Of a stretch of DNA of 64,000 bases, positions 25,268 to 36,866 are shown piece after piece. The stretch is from an uncultured Clostridia bacterium. Lineage in GTDB: Bacteria; Bacillota; Clostridia; UBA1381. A model generated the notes under the pieces. That model made no database searches. It was not told where the DNA came from and saw only the letters and a list, made by a program, of their open reading frames with translations. The stretch is taken from contig CANQDD010000001.1 in assembly GCA_947591315.1 (NCBI GenBank), positions 104,154 to 168,153 of the forward strand, given 5' to 3'. The position numbers and the translations under genes were made by a program. Each line of letters begins with the position of its first letter. Positions within the stretch are counted from its first letter, which is position 1.

Positions 25268-27376
25268 ATGAACAGGAAAGAAAGAGTAGCCTCATATATA
25301 AATTCAAAAGAATATGTACCGCTAAAGCTTGGAGAGCTTGCGGCTGTGCTGGGAGTGCCGAAAACCGACATGCAGAGGCTCAAACACATACTTGCCGAGC
25401 TTACGGGCGAGGGCAGAGTTGTTAAGAGCAAGCGCGGCAGATATATGCCTGTGGATATAAAAGGCAGTATAACCGGCACGCTTATATGCAACCCGTCAGG
25501 TCGTTTCGGATTTGTTGCGTGTGAGGGCAGCGAGGACATATTTGTATCAGGCCCTGATATGGCGAACGCGCTAAACGGCGACACTGTTATTGTAAAACTA
25601 AACAGCGCATCCGGACGCGGCAAAAGAGAGGGCAATGTTATATGTGTGCTTGAACGCGCAAATAAAACGATTGTGGGCGTTATATATAATGAAAAAGACG
25701 GATATCTGTGTCTGCGTCCCGACAGCAGACGCATATATTCAAAAATATATATTGCGCCCGAAAACAGCCGAGGCGCGGCGGTGGGGGATAGGGCAGCCGT
25801 CTCCGATCTTGACTATAACGCGGACGGACGGATATACGCTTCCGTTACCGACATTCTCGGCGATGAAAGCTCCGTAAGCGGAATTATGGAGGGCATAATC
25901 ATAAGCAGCGGGATAAAGCGTGAATTTGACGCGGAGACGCTGACGGAAGCCGCGCACACCGCAAAGACCGTCACGGAGCGCGAGATAAACGGCAGAGAGG
26001 ACAGACGGTCGGAGCTTATATTTACGATAGACGGCGACGACGCGAAGGATTTTGACGACGCGGTGTCCGTTGAGCGTCTCGATAACGGCAATTTTATGCT
26101 TCATGTGCATATAGCGGACGTGTCGTATTATGTAGGAGAGGGGAGTGCCATAGACAAAGAGGCGTATGAGCGCGGTACAAGCGTTTACCTGCCCGACAGA
26201 GTGATACCAATGCTCCCCGAAACTCTGTCAAACGGTATATGCTCGCTTCGCCCCGATGAGGACAGACTTGCGTTTACATGCTCTATGGAAATTGACGGAA
26301 ACGGAAATGTTATAAACAGCCGCCTTGCAAAAACGGTCATACGTTCAAAGGAGCGCATGACATACAATAATGTGAACACGCTTCTTGAAGGCTCTGACGC
26401 GGCGCTTAACGAAAGGTACGGCTATATGCTGCCGACGCTGCGTGAAATGGAGCGTCTTGCGGAAATGTTGAGGAATAAGCGTATGCGGCGCGGAGCGATT
26501 GATTTTGATTTTCCGGAATGTCATATTGTGATGAACGCTGACGGAGAGGTGGAAGATATTACAGCCGCCGAACGCGGCGTGTCAAACAGAATGATCGAGG
26601 AATTTATGCTCGCGGCAAATGAAACGGTTGCGGAAACGGCTCAAAAGGCGGGCATACCGTTTATATACCGCGTGCATGAGCAGCCGTCGGCCGATAAAAT
26701 ACGTGATTTCAACAAGCTTATATTGAGATACGGATTGCAGATCAACACCGGCGCAGAGGACAAGGCGGTAACACCGAAGGATTTTCAGCGCGTACTTGAC
26801 GAGGTTAAGAACGGCGCGGGCGAAAGAACGGTGTCGAGTGAAATGCTGCGCGCGATGATGAAGGCAAAATATGCGCCCGACAACCTCGGTCACTTCGGAC
26901 TTGCGGCAAAATACTACTGCCATTTTACGTCGCCGATACGCCGTTATCCCGATCTTATTGCTCACCGCGTACTGACGAAGCTCATAAATAAAGAAAACAT
27001 ATCGCCGCGCGGAATTGCCGAGGCAGCCTCACATTCGAGCGAAACGGAGGTAGCCGCCGAAAACGCGGAGCGTGACTCGGACGATTTGATGAAAGCCGCT
27101 TATATGAGCAGGTTTGTGGGCGAGAGCTTTGACGCGGTCGTGTCCGGCGTGACGGGATTCGGAATATTTGTCGAGCTTGACAACACGGTGGAGGGACTTG
27201 TGCGTTACGACAGCATGACCGACGATTACTACACGTATGACGAGCAAAGCGGCACGGCGAACGGTAAGCGCGGCGGTCGAGTGTACGGTGTGGGCGACAG
27301 GGTGAGAGTTACGCTTGTGCGCAGCGATATACTGTCGCGGCAGATTGATTTTATATTTGAAGAAAATAATTTATAA
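25268..27376 (+). CDS. rnr: Ribonuclease R
   Basis: This 702-residue processive 3'-5' exoribonuclease degrades structured RNA and takes part in rRNA/tmRNA quality control. Domain order: N-terminal winged helix (1-60, MNRKERVASYINSKEYVPLK), two cold-shock domains (65-215, including GRFGFVACEGSEDIFV), the RNB catalytic core (about 240-570, with DGDDAKDFDDAVSVE holding the catalytic aspartates) and a C-terminal S1 domain (about 610-690, DAVVSGVTGFGIFVELDNTVEGLV). The family size is normal. A glutaredoxin gene follows after 13 bases. In many Firmicutes rnr neighbours smpB, which is not present here. Confidence 0.97.
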   Translation: MNRKERVASYINSKEYVPLKLGELAAVLGVPKTDMQRLKHILAELTGEGRVVKSKRGRYMPVDIKGSITGTLICNPSGRFGFVACEGSEDIFVSGPDMANALNGDTVIVKLNSASGRGKREGNVICVLERANKTIVGVIYNEKDGYLCLRPDSRRIYSKIYIAPENSRGAAVGDRAAVSDLDYNADGRIYASVTDILGDESSVSGIMEGIIISSGIKREFDAETLTEAAHTAKTVTEREINGREDRRSELIFTIDGDDAKDFDDAVSVERLDNGNFMLHVHIADVSYYVGEGSAIDKEAYERGTSVYLPDRVIPMLPETLSNGICSLRPDEDRLAFTCSMEIDGNGNVINSRLAKTVIRSKERMTYNNVNTLLEGSDAALNERYGYMLPTLREMERLAEMLRNKRMRRGAIDFDFPECHIVMNADGEVEDITAAERGVSNRMIEEFMLAANETVAETAQKAGIPFIYRVHEQPSADKIRDFNKLILRYGLQINTGAEDKAVTPKDFQRVLDEVKNGAGERTVSSEMLRAMMKAKYAPDNLGHFGLAAKYYCHFTSPIRRYPDLIAHRVLTKLINKENISPRGIAEAASHSSETEVAAENAERDSDDLMKAAYMSRFVGESFDAVVSGVTGFGIFVELDNTVEGLVRYDSMTDDYYTYDEQSGTANGKRGGRVYGVGDRVRVTLVRSDILSRQIDFIFEENNL

Positions 27377-27389
27377 GGGAGAATTAAAA

Positions 27390-27632
27390 ATGAAACTGGA
27401 GCTTTACAAATTTGACACATGTCCGTACTGTGTGAGAGTGTTTGACGCGATTAAGCGTCTCGGCAGAACGGATATTGAAATGCATGACGTAATGAAAAAC
27501 GAGGACGATTTTAAGCGTCTCATGAAAATCGGCGGCAAGGATCAGGTGCCGTGTTTGTTCATTGACGGCAAACCGCTTTATGAGAGTCTTGACATAATCG
27601 ACTGGCTTGAGAAGCACCCGCAGGGAAATTAA
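27390..27632 (+). CDS. Glutaredoxin-like protein
   Basis: This 80-residue thioredoxin-fold protein contains CPYC near the start (KFDTCPYCVRVFDAIK) and QVPCLFIDGKPLYESLDIIDWLEKH, the cis-proline and glutathione-S-transferase N-terminal style ending. It probably reduces disulfides; the reductant is unknown because Clostridia often lack glutathione. The start at 27390 follows agggag and is 13 bases after rnr, so the two form an operon. Confidence 0.88.
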   Translation: MKLELYKFDTCPYCVRVFDAIKRLGRTDIEMHDVMKNEDDFKRLMKIGGKDQVPCLFIDGKPLYESLDIIDWLEKHPQGN

Positions 27633-27730
27633 AAGTTGAGCCTCTGAAAGGGAGTATAGCAAAATATAAATCCAAGTCGGATAAATCGCTCTTTATTTTA
27701 CTTAGAAGCATATTTTTTTGAATTAAGGCA

Positions 27731-28444
27731 TTAAAAATCCGTATTGGTTATAATCGAACCTATATCGGTCAGTATGCCTTTTTTCAGTTCAACGATTTCC
27801 ACACCACGGTTTTTGCAGAAGCTTCTTATTTTATCTCCGTCCGGATGCGTCGACAGCTCGCCGTTAAACGCCAGCACGTTCCTCTCGATCAGCCCCGACG
27901 CTCCGCCGATAAATCCGTAATTCATTCCTCGAAGCTCAATATGACCTTCACGGATTTTAAGAATGTCTATACCGTGTTTTTCTGCTGCGCTTGCTATACT
28001 GCTGTCAGCCGTTATGATTGCATGACCGTTTACAACGCAGGTGCTGCATTTTGCATACCCCTGTGCGGCGTTCAGAATGTCCGCACCCTTACTTCCATAC
28101 GTTTCGAGAATTTCTATCGCCGTACAGCGCGATTTACAAATTACGCAGTCCTTGAGTGCCGCGGCATTGTACGCAATATCGTCGGGATATTTTGAGTTTA
28201 AACGAGCGCTGCCTTTTATAAGCTCAACACCGCTCGGCAGCAGCTTTTTATAATGCTCGTACGCTTCGGGTGCGCAAATAAAACGGTCACCGCCGAGATA
28301 ATGTATCTGCATATCCGCGTGCGACGCGACCGCGTCGTACAGACAGTCAAGTTTTACCGTCGGAATAACCGCAGCGCCTGTTTTCTCTAATTCGTTTATC
28401 GTTTCGTTGTCCGCGCTGCAATCAACTATTATAATTTTATCCAT
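27731..28444 (-). CDS. DUF6873-like protein (GME/amidinotransferase-type fold)
   Basis: This 237-residue protein has features of the pentein (guanidine-modifying) fold: HYLGGDRFICAPEAYEHY near residue 50, QGYAKCSTCVVNGHAIITAD (about 130-150) and HIELRGMNYGFIGGASG (about 170-186). These resemble the DUF6873 'GME fold' family of Clostridia. The biochemical role is unknown. It lies after a 25-bp palindrome (28469-28493) that could be its operator. The downstream region to the glutaredoxin gene holds no strong terminator. Confidence 0.7.
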   Translation of the reverse strand: MDKIIIVDCSADNETINELEKTGAAVIPTVKLDCLYDAVASHADMQIHYLGGDRFICAPEAYEHYKKLLPSGVELIKGSARLNSKYPDDIAYNAAALKDCVICKSRCTAIEILETYGSKGADILNAAQGYAKCSTCVVNGHAIITADSSIASAAEKHGIDILKIREGHIELRGMNYGFIGGASGLIERNVLAFNGELSTHPDGDKIRSFCKNRGVEIVELKKGILTDIGSIITNTDF

Positions 28445-28468
28445 AATTTTCCATATAATATAAATTTA

Positions 28469-28493
28469 GTTTACATAATAATATTATGTAAAC
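28469..28493. promoter_or_regulatory. 25-bp palindrome upstream of the DUF6873-like gene
   Basis: A perfect 11-bp inverted repeat (gtttacataat / attatgtaaac) with a 3-base centre abuts the amidohydrolase stop codon and lies 25 bases before the DUF6873-like start. There is no T run, so it looks more like a dimer-bound operator than a terminator. Confidence 0.45.
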
Positions 28494-31654
<3,161 letters not shown>

Positions 31655-32296
31655 TTATTCTACGGCAATTTCTCCCGTGCCGTAATACTCCGGCGTGTCG
31701 CCGACGATCACCGTCTCGCTCACAAGCGCCGTTGTACGCACCGTCTGCGAGCGCGAGGACATAAGTCCGATATACGACATTTCAAGCGTCACGTCAAGGT
31801 ATATTTTATGGTACACCTGATTTATGCCCTCTGATGAAAAGTCGTCGCGTAAATCCATATTTATAACGCTGACGGGGCATATTCTTATCGGTATCCTCGG
31901 TCCCATACCCGACAGAAAGTACCAGTTAAGCGCGCTGCCGAGCGGTATATACACCGTCTCGCATTCGCTCATGCCGTCGTGCAATGCCTGATTTAACGCC
32001 GATTTAAGGCGGTTTATTTTCGCCGTGTCAGTTTCTACCGTTCTGACGCTTTTACCGCTTATTTCGGTGGTGCAGGAATAGTCGCCGTCCGAGTAAACCT
32101 CCTGTATCGCCTTGTTGACAACGCTGTCGGCTACGGACGACGCGTATTTTTCCGCGTAGTCGATCACGACCGGCTGAAGGCGTATGAGCACGGTTATCAT
32201 TACACCAATGAAAACCATAGCGGCAAACAGTACAATACCGAATCTGCCGCCGTGCCTTGTTCTCCGTCTTGACGTGCGAGATATACCGAGCCTCAT
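31655..32296 (-). CDS. yunB: Sporulation protein YunB
   Basis: This protein of about 213 residues has one N-terminal membrane helix (FGIVLFAAMVFIGVMITVLI), then IDYAEKYASSVADSVVNKAI and VYIPLGSALNWYFLSGMGPRIPIRI, the conserved YunB core. YunB is made under sigma-E in the mother cell and is needed for full sporulation, which marks the organism as a spore former. The start MRLGIS at 32296 is chosen over the upstream codons MVV. It precedes ligA by nine bases. Confidence 0.92.
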   Translation of the reverse strand: MRLGISRTSRRRTRHGGRFGIVLFAAMVFIGVMITVLIRLQPVVIDYAEKYASSVADSVVNKAIQEVYSDGDYSCTTEISGKSVRTVETDTAKINRLKSALNQALHDGMSECETVYIPLGSALNWYFLSGMGPRIPIRICPVSVINMDLRDDFSSEGINQVYHKIYLDVTLEMSYIGLMSSRSQTVRTTALVSETVIVGDTPEYYGTGEIAVE

Positions 32297-32357
32297 AACA
32301 ACCACCTCTCCCCTTGCCGCATAAGTTATATTATGCCGTCAAAGGAAGAACGGTTAC

Positions 32358-34109
32358 TTATCTCACCTTATTGTCAATCTCTTCCTTAATCTGCGCTATA
32401 AATTCGCTTATTTCCATAGCGCCCTTGTCGCCCTCTTTTCTGGAGCGCACCGATACCGTGCCGGCTTCAATGTCCTTGTCGCCGACAACGAGCATATACG
32501 GCACTTTTTCAAGCTGCGCCTCGCGCAGCTTATAACCGAGCTTCTCGCTTCTGTCGTCGATCTCCACGCGCCAGATATTGCTTTCCTCAAACTTCTTTTT
32601 AATCTCGTACGCGTAATCGAGATGTCTGTCCGCTATCGGCAAAATCTTCACCTGCACGGGTGCGAGCCACGTCGGGAACGCGCCGGCGTACTTTTCGATA
32701 AGGAGCGCGAGCGTTCTCTCGTAACAGCCGATACTCGTTCTGTGAATGATATACGGGTTCTTTTTCGTGCCGTCCTTATCAGTGTACTCCATACCGAATT
32801 TTTCGGCAAGCATCTGGTCTATCTGAATTGTGATAAGTGTGTCCTCTTTGCCGTGAACGTTTTTGATCTGGAGATCGAGCTTCGGACCGTAGAACGCCGC
32901 TTCGCCTATGCCTATCTTGTATTCGAGACCGATTTCATCGAGTATATCCTTCATAACGCCCTGCGCCTCGTCCCACTGCTCCTTTGTGCCGATATACTTC
33001 TCTCTGTCATCAGGATCCCACTGCGAGAAACGATACGTTATATCCTCTTTAAGTCCGAGCACGTCGAGCATATAGTTTGCAAGCTCAAGACAGTGCTTAA
33101 ACTCACCCGCAAGCTGCTCCGGCGTACACATAAGATGTCCCTCTGAGATCGTAAACTGACGCACACGGATAAGCCCGTGCATTTCGCCCGAAGCCTCGTT
33201 ACGGAAAAGTGTCGAGGTTTCATTAAGTCTCATCGGCAAATCGCGGTACGAGCGTCCGCGGTTCAAAAACGCCTGGTACTGGAACGGACAAGTCATCGGA
33301 CGCAGCGCGTAAACCTCCTTGTCCTTTTCGGGATCGCCCAAAACAAACATACCGTCCTGGTAGTGATCCCAGTGACCGGAAATTTTATAAAGGTCGCTCT
33401 TTGCCATAAACGGTGTTTTCGTAAGCTGCCAGCCGCGCTTTTGTTCCTCGTCCTCAACCCAGCGCTGGAGCGTCTGGATTATTCTCGCGCCCTTCGGGAG
33501 CATTATAGGTAAGCCCTGACCGATATAGTCAACGGTCGTAAACAGTTCAAGATCGCGTCCGAGCTTGTTATGATCGCGCTTCTTCGCTTCTTCGAGCTGC
33601 TCCAGATGCGCTTCGAGGTCAGCCTTGTTTGTAAACGCCGTGCCGTAAATGCGCTGCAGCATCTTGTTATGCTCGTCGCCGCGCCAGTATGCGCCCGTAG
33701 CGGAAAGAAGCTTAAACGCCTTTACCTTCGACGTGTAGTTTACGTGCGGGCCCGCGCAGAGGTCGGTAAAATCGCCCTGCTTGTAGAACGATATTGTCGC
33801 GTCCTCGGGAAGGTCGTTTATGAGCTCCACCTTGTACGGCTCGTCCTTCATAAGCTCCAGCGCCTCGGCTCTCGGAAGCTCGAAACGCTCTATTTTAAGG
33901 TTTTCCTTCGCAATTTTCTTCATTTCCTTTTCGAGCGCTTCCAAATCCTCCGGAGTGAACGCGTGCTCCGTGTCGAAGTCGTAGTAAAAGCCCGTGTCTA
34001 TCGCCGGACCTATCGCGAGTTTCGTGTCGGGGAAAAGTCGTTTTACCGCCTGCGCAAGCACATGCGACGCGCTGTGGCGAAGTGTTTGAAGTTCGTTCAT
34101 TTCTGTCAT
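32358..34109 (-). CDS. thrS: Threonyl-tRNA synthetase lacking the TGS domain
   Basis: This 583-residue class II synthetase charges tRNA-Thr. It starts directly at the editing domain (LRHSASHVLAQAVKRLFP, with the HxxxH metal-site pattern), so the N-terminal TGS/N1 domain of the usual 640-residue form is absent. The catalytic core has motif 2 (FRNEASGEMHGLIRVRQFT) and motif 3 (IHRTSIGCYERTLALLIEKY), followed by the anticodon-binding domain (LAPVQVKILPIADRH). A T-box leader and strong promoter precede it, so it is induced by uncharged tRNA-Thr. Confidence 0.96.
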   Translation of the reverse strand: MTEMNELQTLRHSASHVLAQAVKRLFPDTKLAIGPAIDTGFYYDFDTEHAFTPEDLEALEKEMKKIAKENLKIERFELPRAEALELMKDEPYKVELINDLPEDATISFYKQGDFTDLCAGPHVNYTSKVKAFKLLSATGAYWRGDEHNKMLQRIYGTAFTNKADLEAHLEQLEEAKKRDHNKLGRDLELFTTVDYIGQGLPIMLPKGARIIQTLQRWVEDEEQKRGWQLTKTPFMAKSDLYKISGHWDHYQDGMFVLGDPEKDKEVYALRPMTCPFQYQAFLNRGRSYRDLPMRLNETSTLFRNEASGEMHGLIRVRQFTISEGHLMCTPEQLAGEFKHCLELANYMLDVLGLKEDITYRFSQWDPDDREKYIGTKEQWDEAQGVMKDILDEIGLEYKIGIGEAAFYGPKLDLQIKNVHGKEDTLITIQIDQMLAEKFGMEYTDKDGTKKNPYIIHRTSIGCYERTLALLIEKYAGAFPTWLAPVQVKILPIADRHLDYAYEIKKKFEESNIWRVEIDDRSEKLGYKLREAQLEKVPYMLVVGDKDIEAGTVSVRSRKEGDKGAMEISEFIAQIKEEIDNKVR

Positions 34110-34159
34110 TTTTTAATTCTCTCCTTTTTTGCTCCGTTTACATTTCGGAGAATTTGCAC

Positions 34160-34422
34160 ACAAAAAGCGCCTCCGAAGAAAACGGATATATTTATATCCT
34201 TTCTTCAGGGGCGCATACTATGCACGGTTCCACCCTGATTTATAACTTCATTTTTCCCGATGACGTTCGGGTATACGGTGCGCATAATAGGGGTGAGAAA
34301 ATTCCGTTCCGCGCGCAAGCTCCAAAGTGGTGTTCGCCCTTAGCCCGCCAAAGAACCCTTCCAGCCGCGAGGTTCTCTCTCTTGTGGTTTTTGCCACAGG
34401 TTACTGTCTTTGTCATCGCCTT
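34160..34422 (-). ncRNA. T-box leader of thrS
   Basis: On the minus strand the leader contains the T-box sequence agggtggaaccgtgc (about 34222-34236) and then a long terminator hairpin (34166-34215, ending in TTTTT at about 34161-34165). Upstream lie stem I sequences with a likely specifier ACC (gaacACCac). Binding of uncharged tRNA-Thr to the T-box would favour the antiterminator and switch on thrS. The stem boundaries are approximate. Confidence 0.9.
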
Positions 34423-34428
34423 ATTTGT

Positions 34429-34458
34429 ATTATACACACTTTGACGCCGGTTTGTCAA
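34429..34458 (-). promoter_or_regulatory. Sigma-A promoter for thrS
   Basis: Minus-strand TTGACA (34453-34458) and TATAAT (34429-34434) are 18 bases apart. Transcription would start near 34422, at the beginning of the T-box leader. Confidence 0.85.
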
Positions 34459-34478
34459 GAGATTTTTTTAATCATCCA

Positions 34479-35654
34479 TTACATATCGTATCTTTCGCAG
34501 GTAATTTCAACGCGGTTTTTATCGCGAACACTGATTTTAGCGGCGTTGCCGCAAACCTTGCACACTGCGGCATACTGTTCATCGGAACACACCACTTTTG
34601 CGGCATTTTCCACTTTAAGTTTTTTCTCGATGCTCTCCGCCGTGACATCCTCGTCTATCTCAATGCTTGCTGCGTTTCCTATTTCGACGACGTTCTCCGA
34701 GTTCTCCAGCATTACTGCTGTTATGCGCAGGCTGGCGGCGTTAAGCGCTCCATTTCCTTCCTTGCGCTCGGTTATTACGACATCAAGCCTTCTGTACTTT
34801 GCCCCAATCGCTCTAAACGCTTCCTCATTTTCTTTATCGACCTTTACTTTGCCTGTGACCTCGAGGCGTTCAATTCTACGCAAAACATCCGTGATGTCTC
34901 CCCGAGCGTCAAGATCGCCGTATATGAATATTTTTCCGCCGTATTCGTTTACAAGCTCCTCATTGAGTTTTTTGCTTCCGTCGGCAATCGAAAATCCCTC
35001 CGGAGCGACAAAAAGCTCCACGGTTTCATCAAACATCGGCAGACATTCATTGAGCATTTCCTCCGGCACGATAAAACGCTTCGTCTTAAACCGCACGTTT
35101 TTTTCAATCAGTTTTGCGGTATCAACCGATTTATCGATCAGCTTTACGGCGCTTCCCGCGTAATATCTGCCATTATCCGACGCGCGTACAGGAAAGTATT
35201 TGTCAATCACAAAGTTATTTTTGAGCTTTACATAACCGTCCGGGTATGTTCCTATCATACCGTTTACATCTATATCGGCAAGCTCGCTCATCATACTCTC
35301 CGGGCACTCCAGATTGCCGTTTACAATAATTGCCGCGTATCGACTTACAGCCTCCCGTGCGCCCGGCTCTATTTCAAGCCCGCCGTTCACGGTAAGGATC
35401 GAGCCGGGTTTTGGCAGCGCGTTCGCGGTTATCTTGTGCGAAGCGTTTATTGTTATAATATCAACTTCCTTTTCCGTTGAAATTATCTTTTCGGCATTGA
35501 TTTCTGCGTTAAGCTCTCTGAGCAGCCTGTGACTTTTCTCATTTACAATTAAAATTTCCGTGTGAATTATGACCTTTTCGTATTCCTCATATTTCGCCTC
35601 GGTTATGTGCCTCGCGTCGCATAGCTCAGATACGATTTCCAATGTTTTTTTCAT
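34479..35654 (-). CDS. Repeat-rich protein coupled to an ECF sigma factor
   Basis: This protein of about 391 residues is not from a family I recognise. It contains several beta-strand-turn units of a beta-helix kind (ILTVNGGLEI, AIIVNGNLEC, IDVNGMIGTYPDGYVKLK, IFIYGDLDARGDI, LEVTGKVKV), reminiscent of polymer-forming (bactofilin-like) repeats, flanked by charged helices. No signal peptide or membrane helix is seen. The start MKKTLEIVSE at 35654 comes directly after the sigma-factor stop; an in-frame ATG at 35675 would overlap it. The place normally held by an anti-sigma factor suggests a regulatory or structural link, which is inference only. Confidence 0.7.
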   Translation of the reverse strand: MKKTLEIVSELCDARHITEAKYEEYEKVIIHTEILIVNEKSHRLLRELNAEINAEKIISTEKEVDIITINASHKITANALPKPGSILTVNGGLEIEPGAREAVSRYAAIIVNGNLECPESMMSELADIDVNGMIGTYPDGYVKLKNNFVIDKYFPVRASDNGRYYAGSAVKLIDKSVDTAKLIEKNVRFKTKRFIVPEEMLNECLPMFDETVELFVAPEGFSIADGSKKLNEELVNEYGGKIFIYGDLDARGDITDVLRRIERLEVTGKVKVDKENEEAFRAIGAKYRRLDVVITERKEGNGALNAASLRITAVMLENSENVVEIGNAASIEIDEDVTAESIEKKLKVENAAKVVCSDEQYAAVCKVCGNAAKISVRDKNRVEITCERYDM

Positions 35655-35655
35655 C

Positions 35656-36135
35656 TTAAAAACTCCCTTCTTCAAGCATTTCCTTTAATCTCCTTCGGGC
35701 AGAGGACAGCTTATAACGCACTGTTCCCGCGGGCATATTGAACGCGCTGCCGAGTTCCTTTGAATTATACCCGTACAGGTATCGCATTTTAAACAGCATA
35801 CCCTCAATATCCGGCAGCGCATCAAGAAGCTGCTTGATTTCCGACATATCGTAATCATCGCATATATCGGCGATTTCGGCATTTTCCTCCGCGACCGTTT
35901 CAAAAGCGGAATGACGCACACGGTCGAGGTATATGTTTTTGATTGTCTTATACAGCCACGCGCGTGACTGCATAGGGTGGAGCTTTTCAAGCGTTTCGGA
36001 TTTTGTCAGTGCGCGCGCAAAAGCTTCCTGAACCATATCCTCCGCCGCCGTTTCGTCGCCGCACATAGCCGCGCACCACGAAACGAGTTCATCAAAAAAC
36101 TCACCGTATAACTCGTCGATCGTCATATGCCTCAC
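35656..36135 (-). CDS. ECF-type RNA polymerase sigma factor
   Basis: This sigma-70 family protein of about 159 residues has region 2 (FFDELVSWCAAMCGDETAAEDMVQEAFARAL) and region 4 (LPDIEGMLFKMRYLYGYNSKELGSAFNMPAGTVRYKLSSARRRL). ECF factors redirect RNA polymerase to a small stress or envelope regulon and are usually paired with an anti-sigma factor. Here the following gene is a soluble-looking repeat protein with no membrane segment, so the usual partner is missing or atypical. Its start may be MRHM or the ATG three codons later. Confidence 0.92.
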   Translation of the reverse strand: MRHMTIDELYGEFFDELVSWCAAMCGDETAAEDMVQEAFARALTKSETLEKLHPMQSRAWLYKTIKNIYLDRVRHSAFETVAEENAEIADICDDYDMSEIKQLLDALPDIEGMLFKMRYLYGYNSKELGSAFNMPAGTVRYKLSSARRRLKEMLEEGSF

Positions 36136-36205
36136 CGTCCCTTTTATCCGCTTTCACTTATATAACGTATAAAAAGGCAAAAATGTTGAAGTTTAACGGA
36201 AATTT

Positions 36206-36667
36206 TTATATCTGCTTCGCGAGATTTATCATCTCTATCGCACCGAGAGCGCAGTCGTAGCCCTTATTGCCCGCCTTAGTTCCGGCGCGCTCTATAGCCT
36301 GCTCAATGTTGTCGGTCGTGAGTATGCCGAACATCACGGGAACACCCGTAACGAGCGACACCTGCGCGATACCCTTTGATACCTCGTTGCAGACATAATC
36401 GTAATGCGAGGTCGCGCCGCGTATTACAGCGCCCAAACAAATCACCGCGTCATACTTGCCGCTCTCAGCCATTTTCTTGGCCATAAGCGGTATCTCGAAC
36501 GCGCCCGGCACCCACGCAAGAGTGATATTGTCGCCGCTCACGTCATGGCGAAGAAGCCCGTCCTCCGCGCCGCTTATGAGCTTTGATACGATAAACTCAT
36601 TAAAACGCGACGCGACAATACCGATTTTAACGTCCTTTGCAACTAATTTCCCTTCCAAAATTTTCAT
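36206..36667 (-). CDS. ribH: 6,7-dimethyl-8-ribityllumazine synthase
   Basis: This 153-residue enzyme condenses the pyrimidine intermediate with dihydroxybutanone phosphate, the penultimate step of riboflavin synthesis. [56 protein letters not shown] (with the catalytic His) and [29 protein letters not shown] are family signatures. It is the last gene of ribDEBAH. A palindromic repeat element separates it from ribBA. Confidence 0.97.
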   Translation of the reverse strand: MKILEGKLVAKDVKIGIVASRFNEFIVSKLISGAEDGLLRHDVSGDNITLAWVPGAFEIPLMAKKMAESGKYDAVICLGAVIRGATSHYDYVCNEVSKGIAQVSLVTGVPVMFGILTTDNIEQAIERAGTKAGNKGYDCALGAIEMINLAKQI

Positions 36668-36699
36668 GATTATTCCTCCTTGTATTTATGTGTTAAATT

Positions 36700-36866
36700 A
36701 TGATTTAACGGCGAAAGGCTTCCCCTTGAGGGGAAGCTGTCACGAAGTGACTGATGAGGTGTAGCCCGTCAGGGCGTTATATTTTCAAAATTTGTGAAAT
36801 AACACCTCATCCACCGCTGCGCGGTCCCCCTTCCCCTCAAGGGGAAGGCTAATAAATCATGATTTA
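36700..36866. repeat. MITE-like palindromic element between ribBA and ribH
   Basis: The ends carry aggcttccccttgaggggaag (36717-36736) and its inverted counterpart cttcccctcaaggggaaggct (36830-36850). Inner hairpins follow (tcacgaagtga; ccgctgcgcgg), then facing gatgaggtg/cacctcatc segments, so the whole forms a large imperfect hairpin. An 8-base direct repeat atgattta (36700-36707 and 36859-36866) flanks it, possibly a target-site duplication. The right copy reaches the ribBA stop codon. It has no coding capacity. Confidence 0.75.

Noticed and set aside
34410..35480. Plus-strand open frame (356 codons) opposite the ECF-linked gene
   Set aside because: The minus-strand gene abuts the sigma factor stop, has regular repeats and fits the operon; the plus-strand frame overlaps the thrS promoter and shows no motif.
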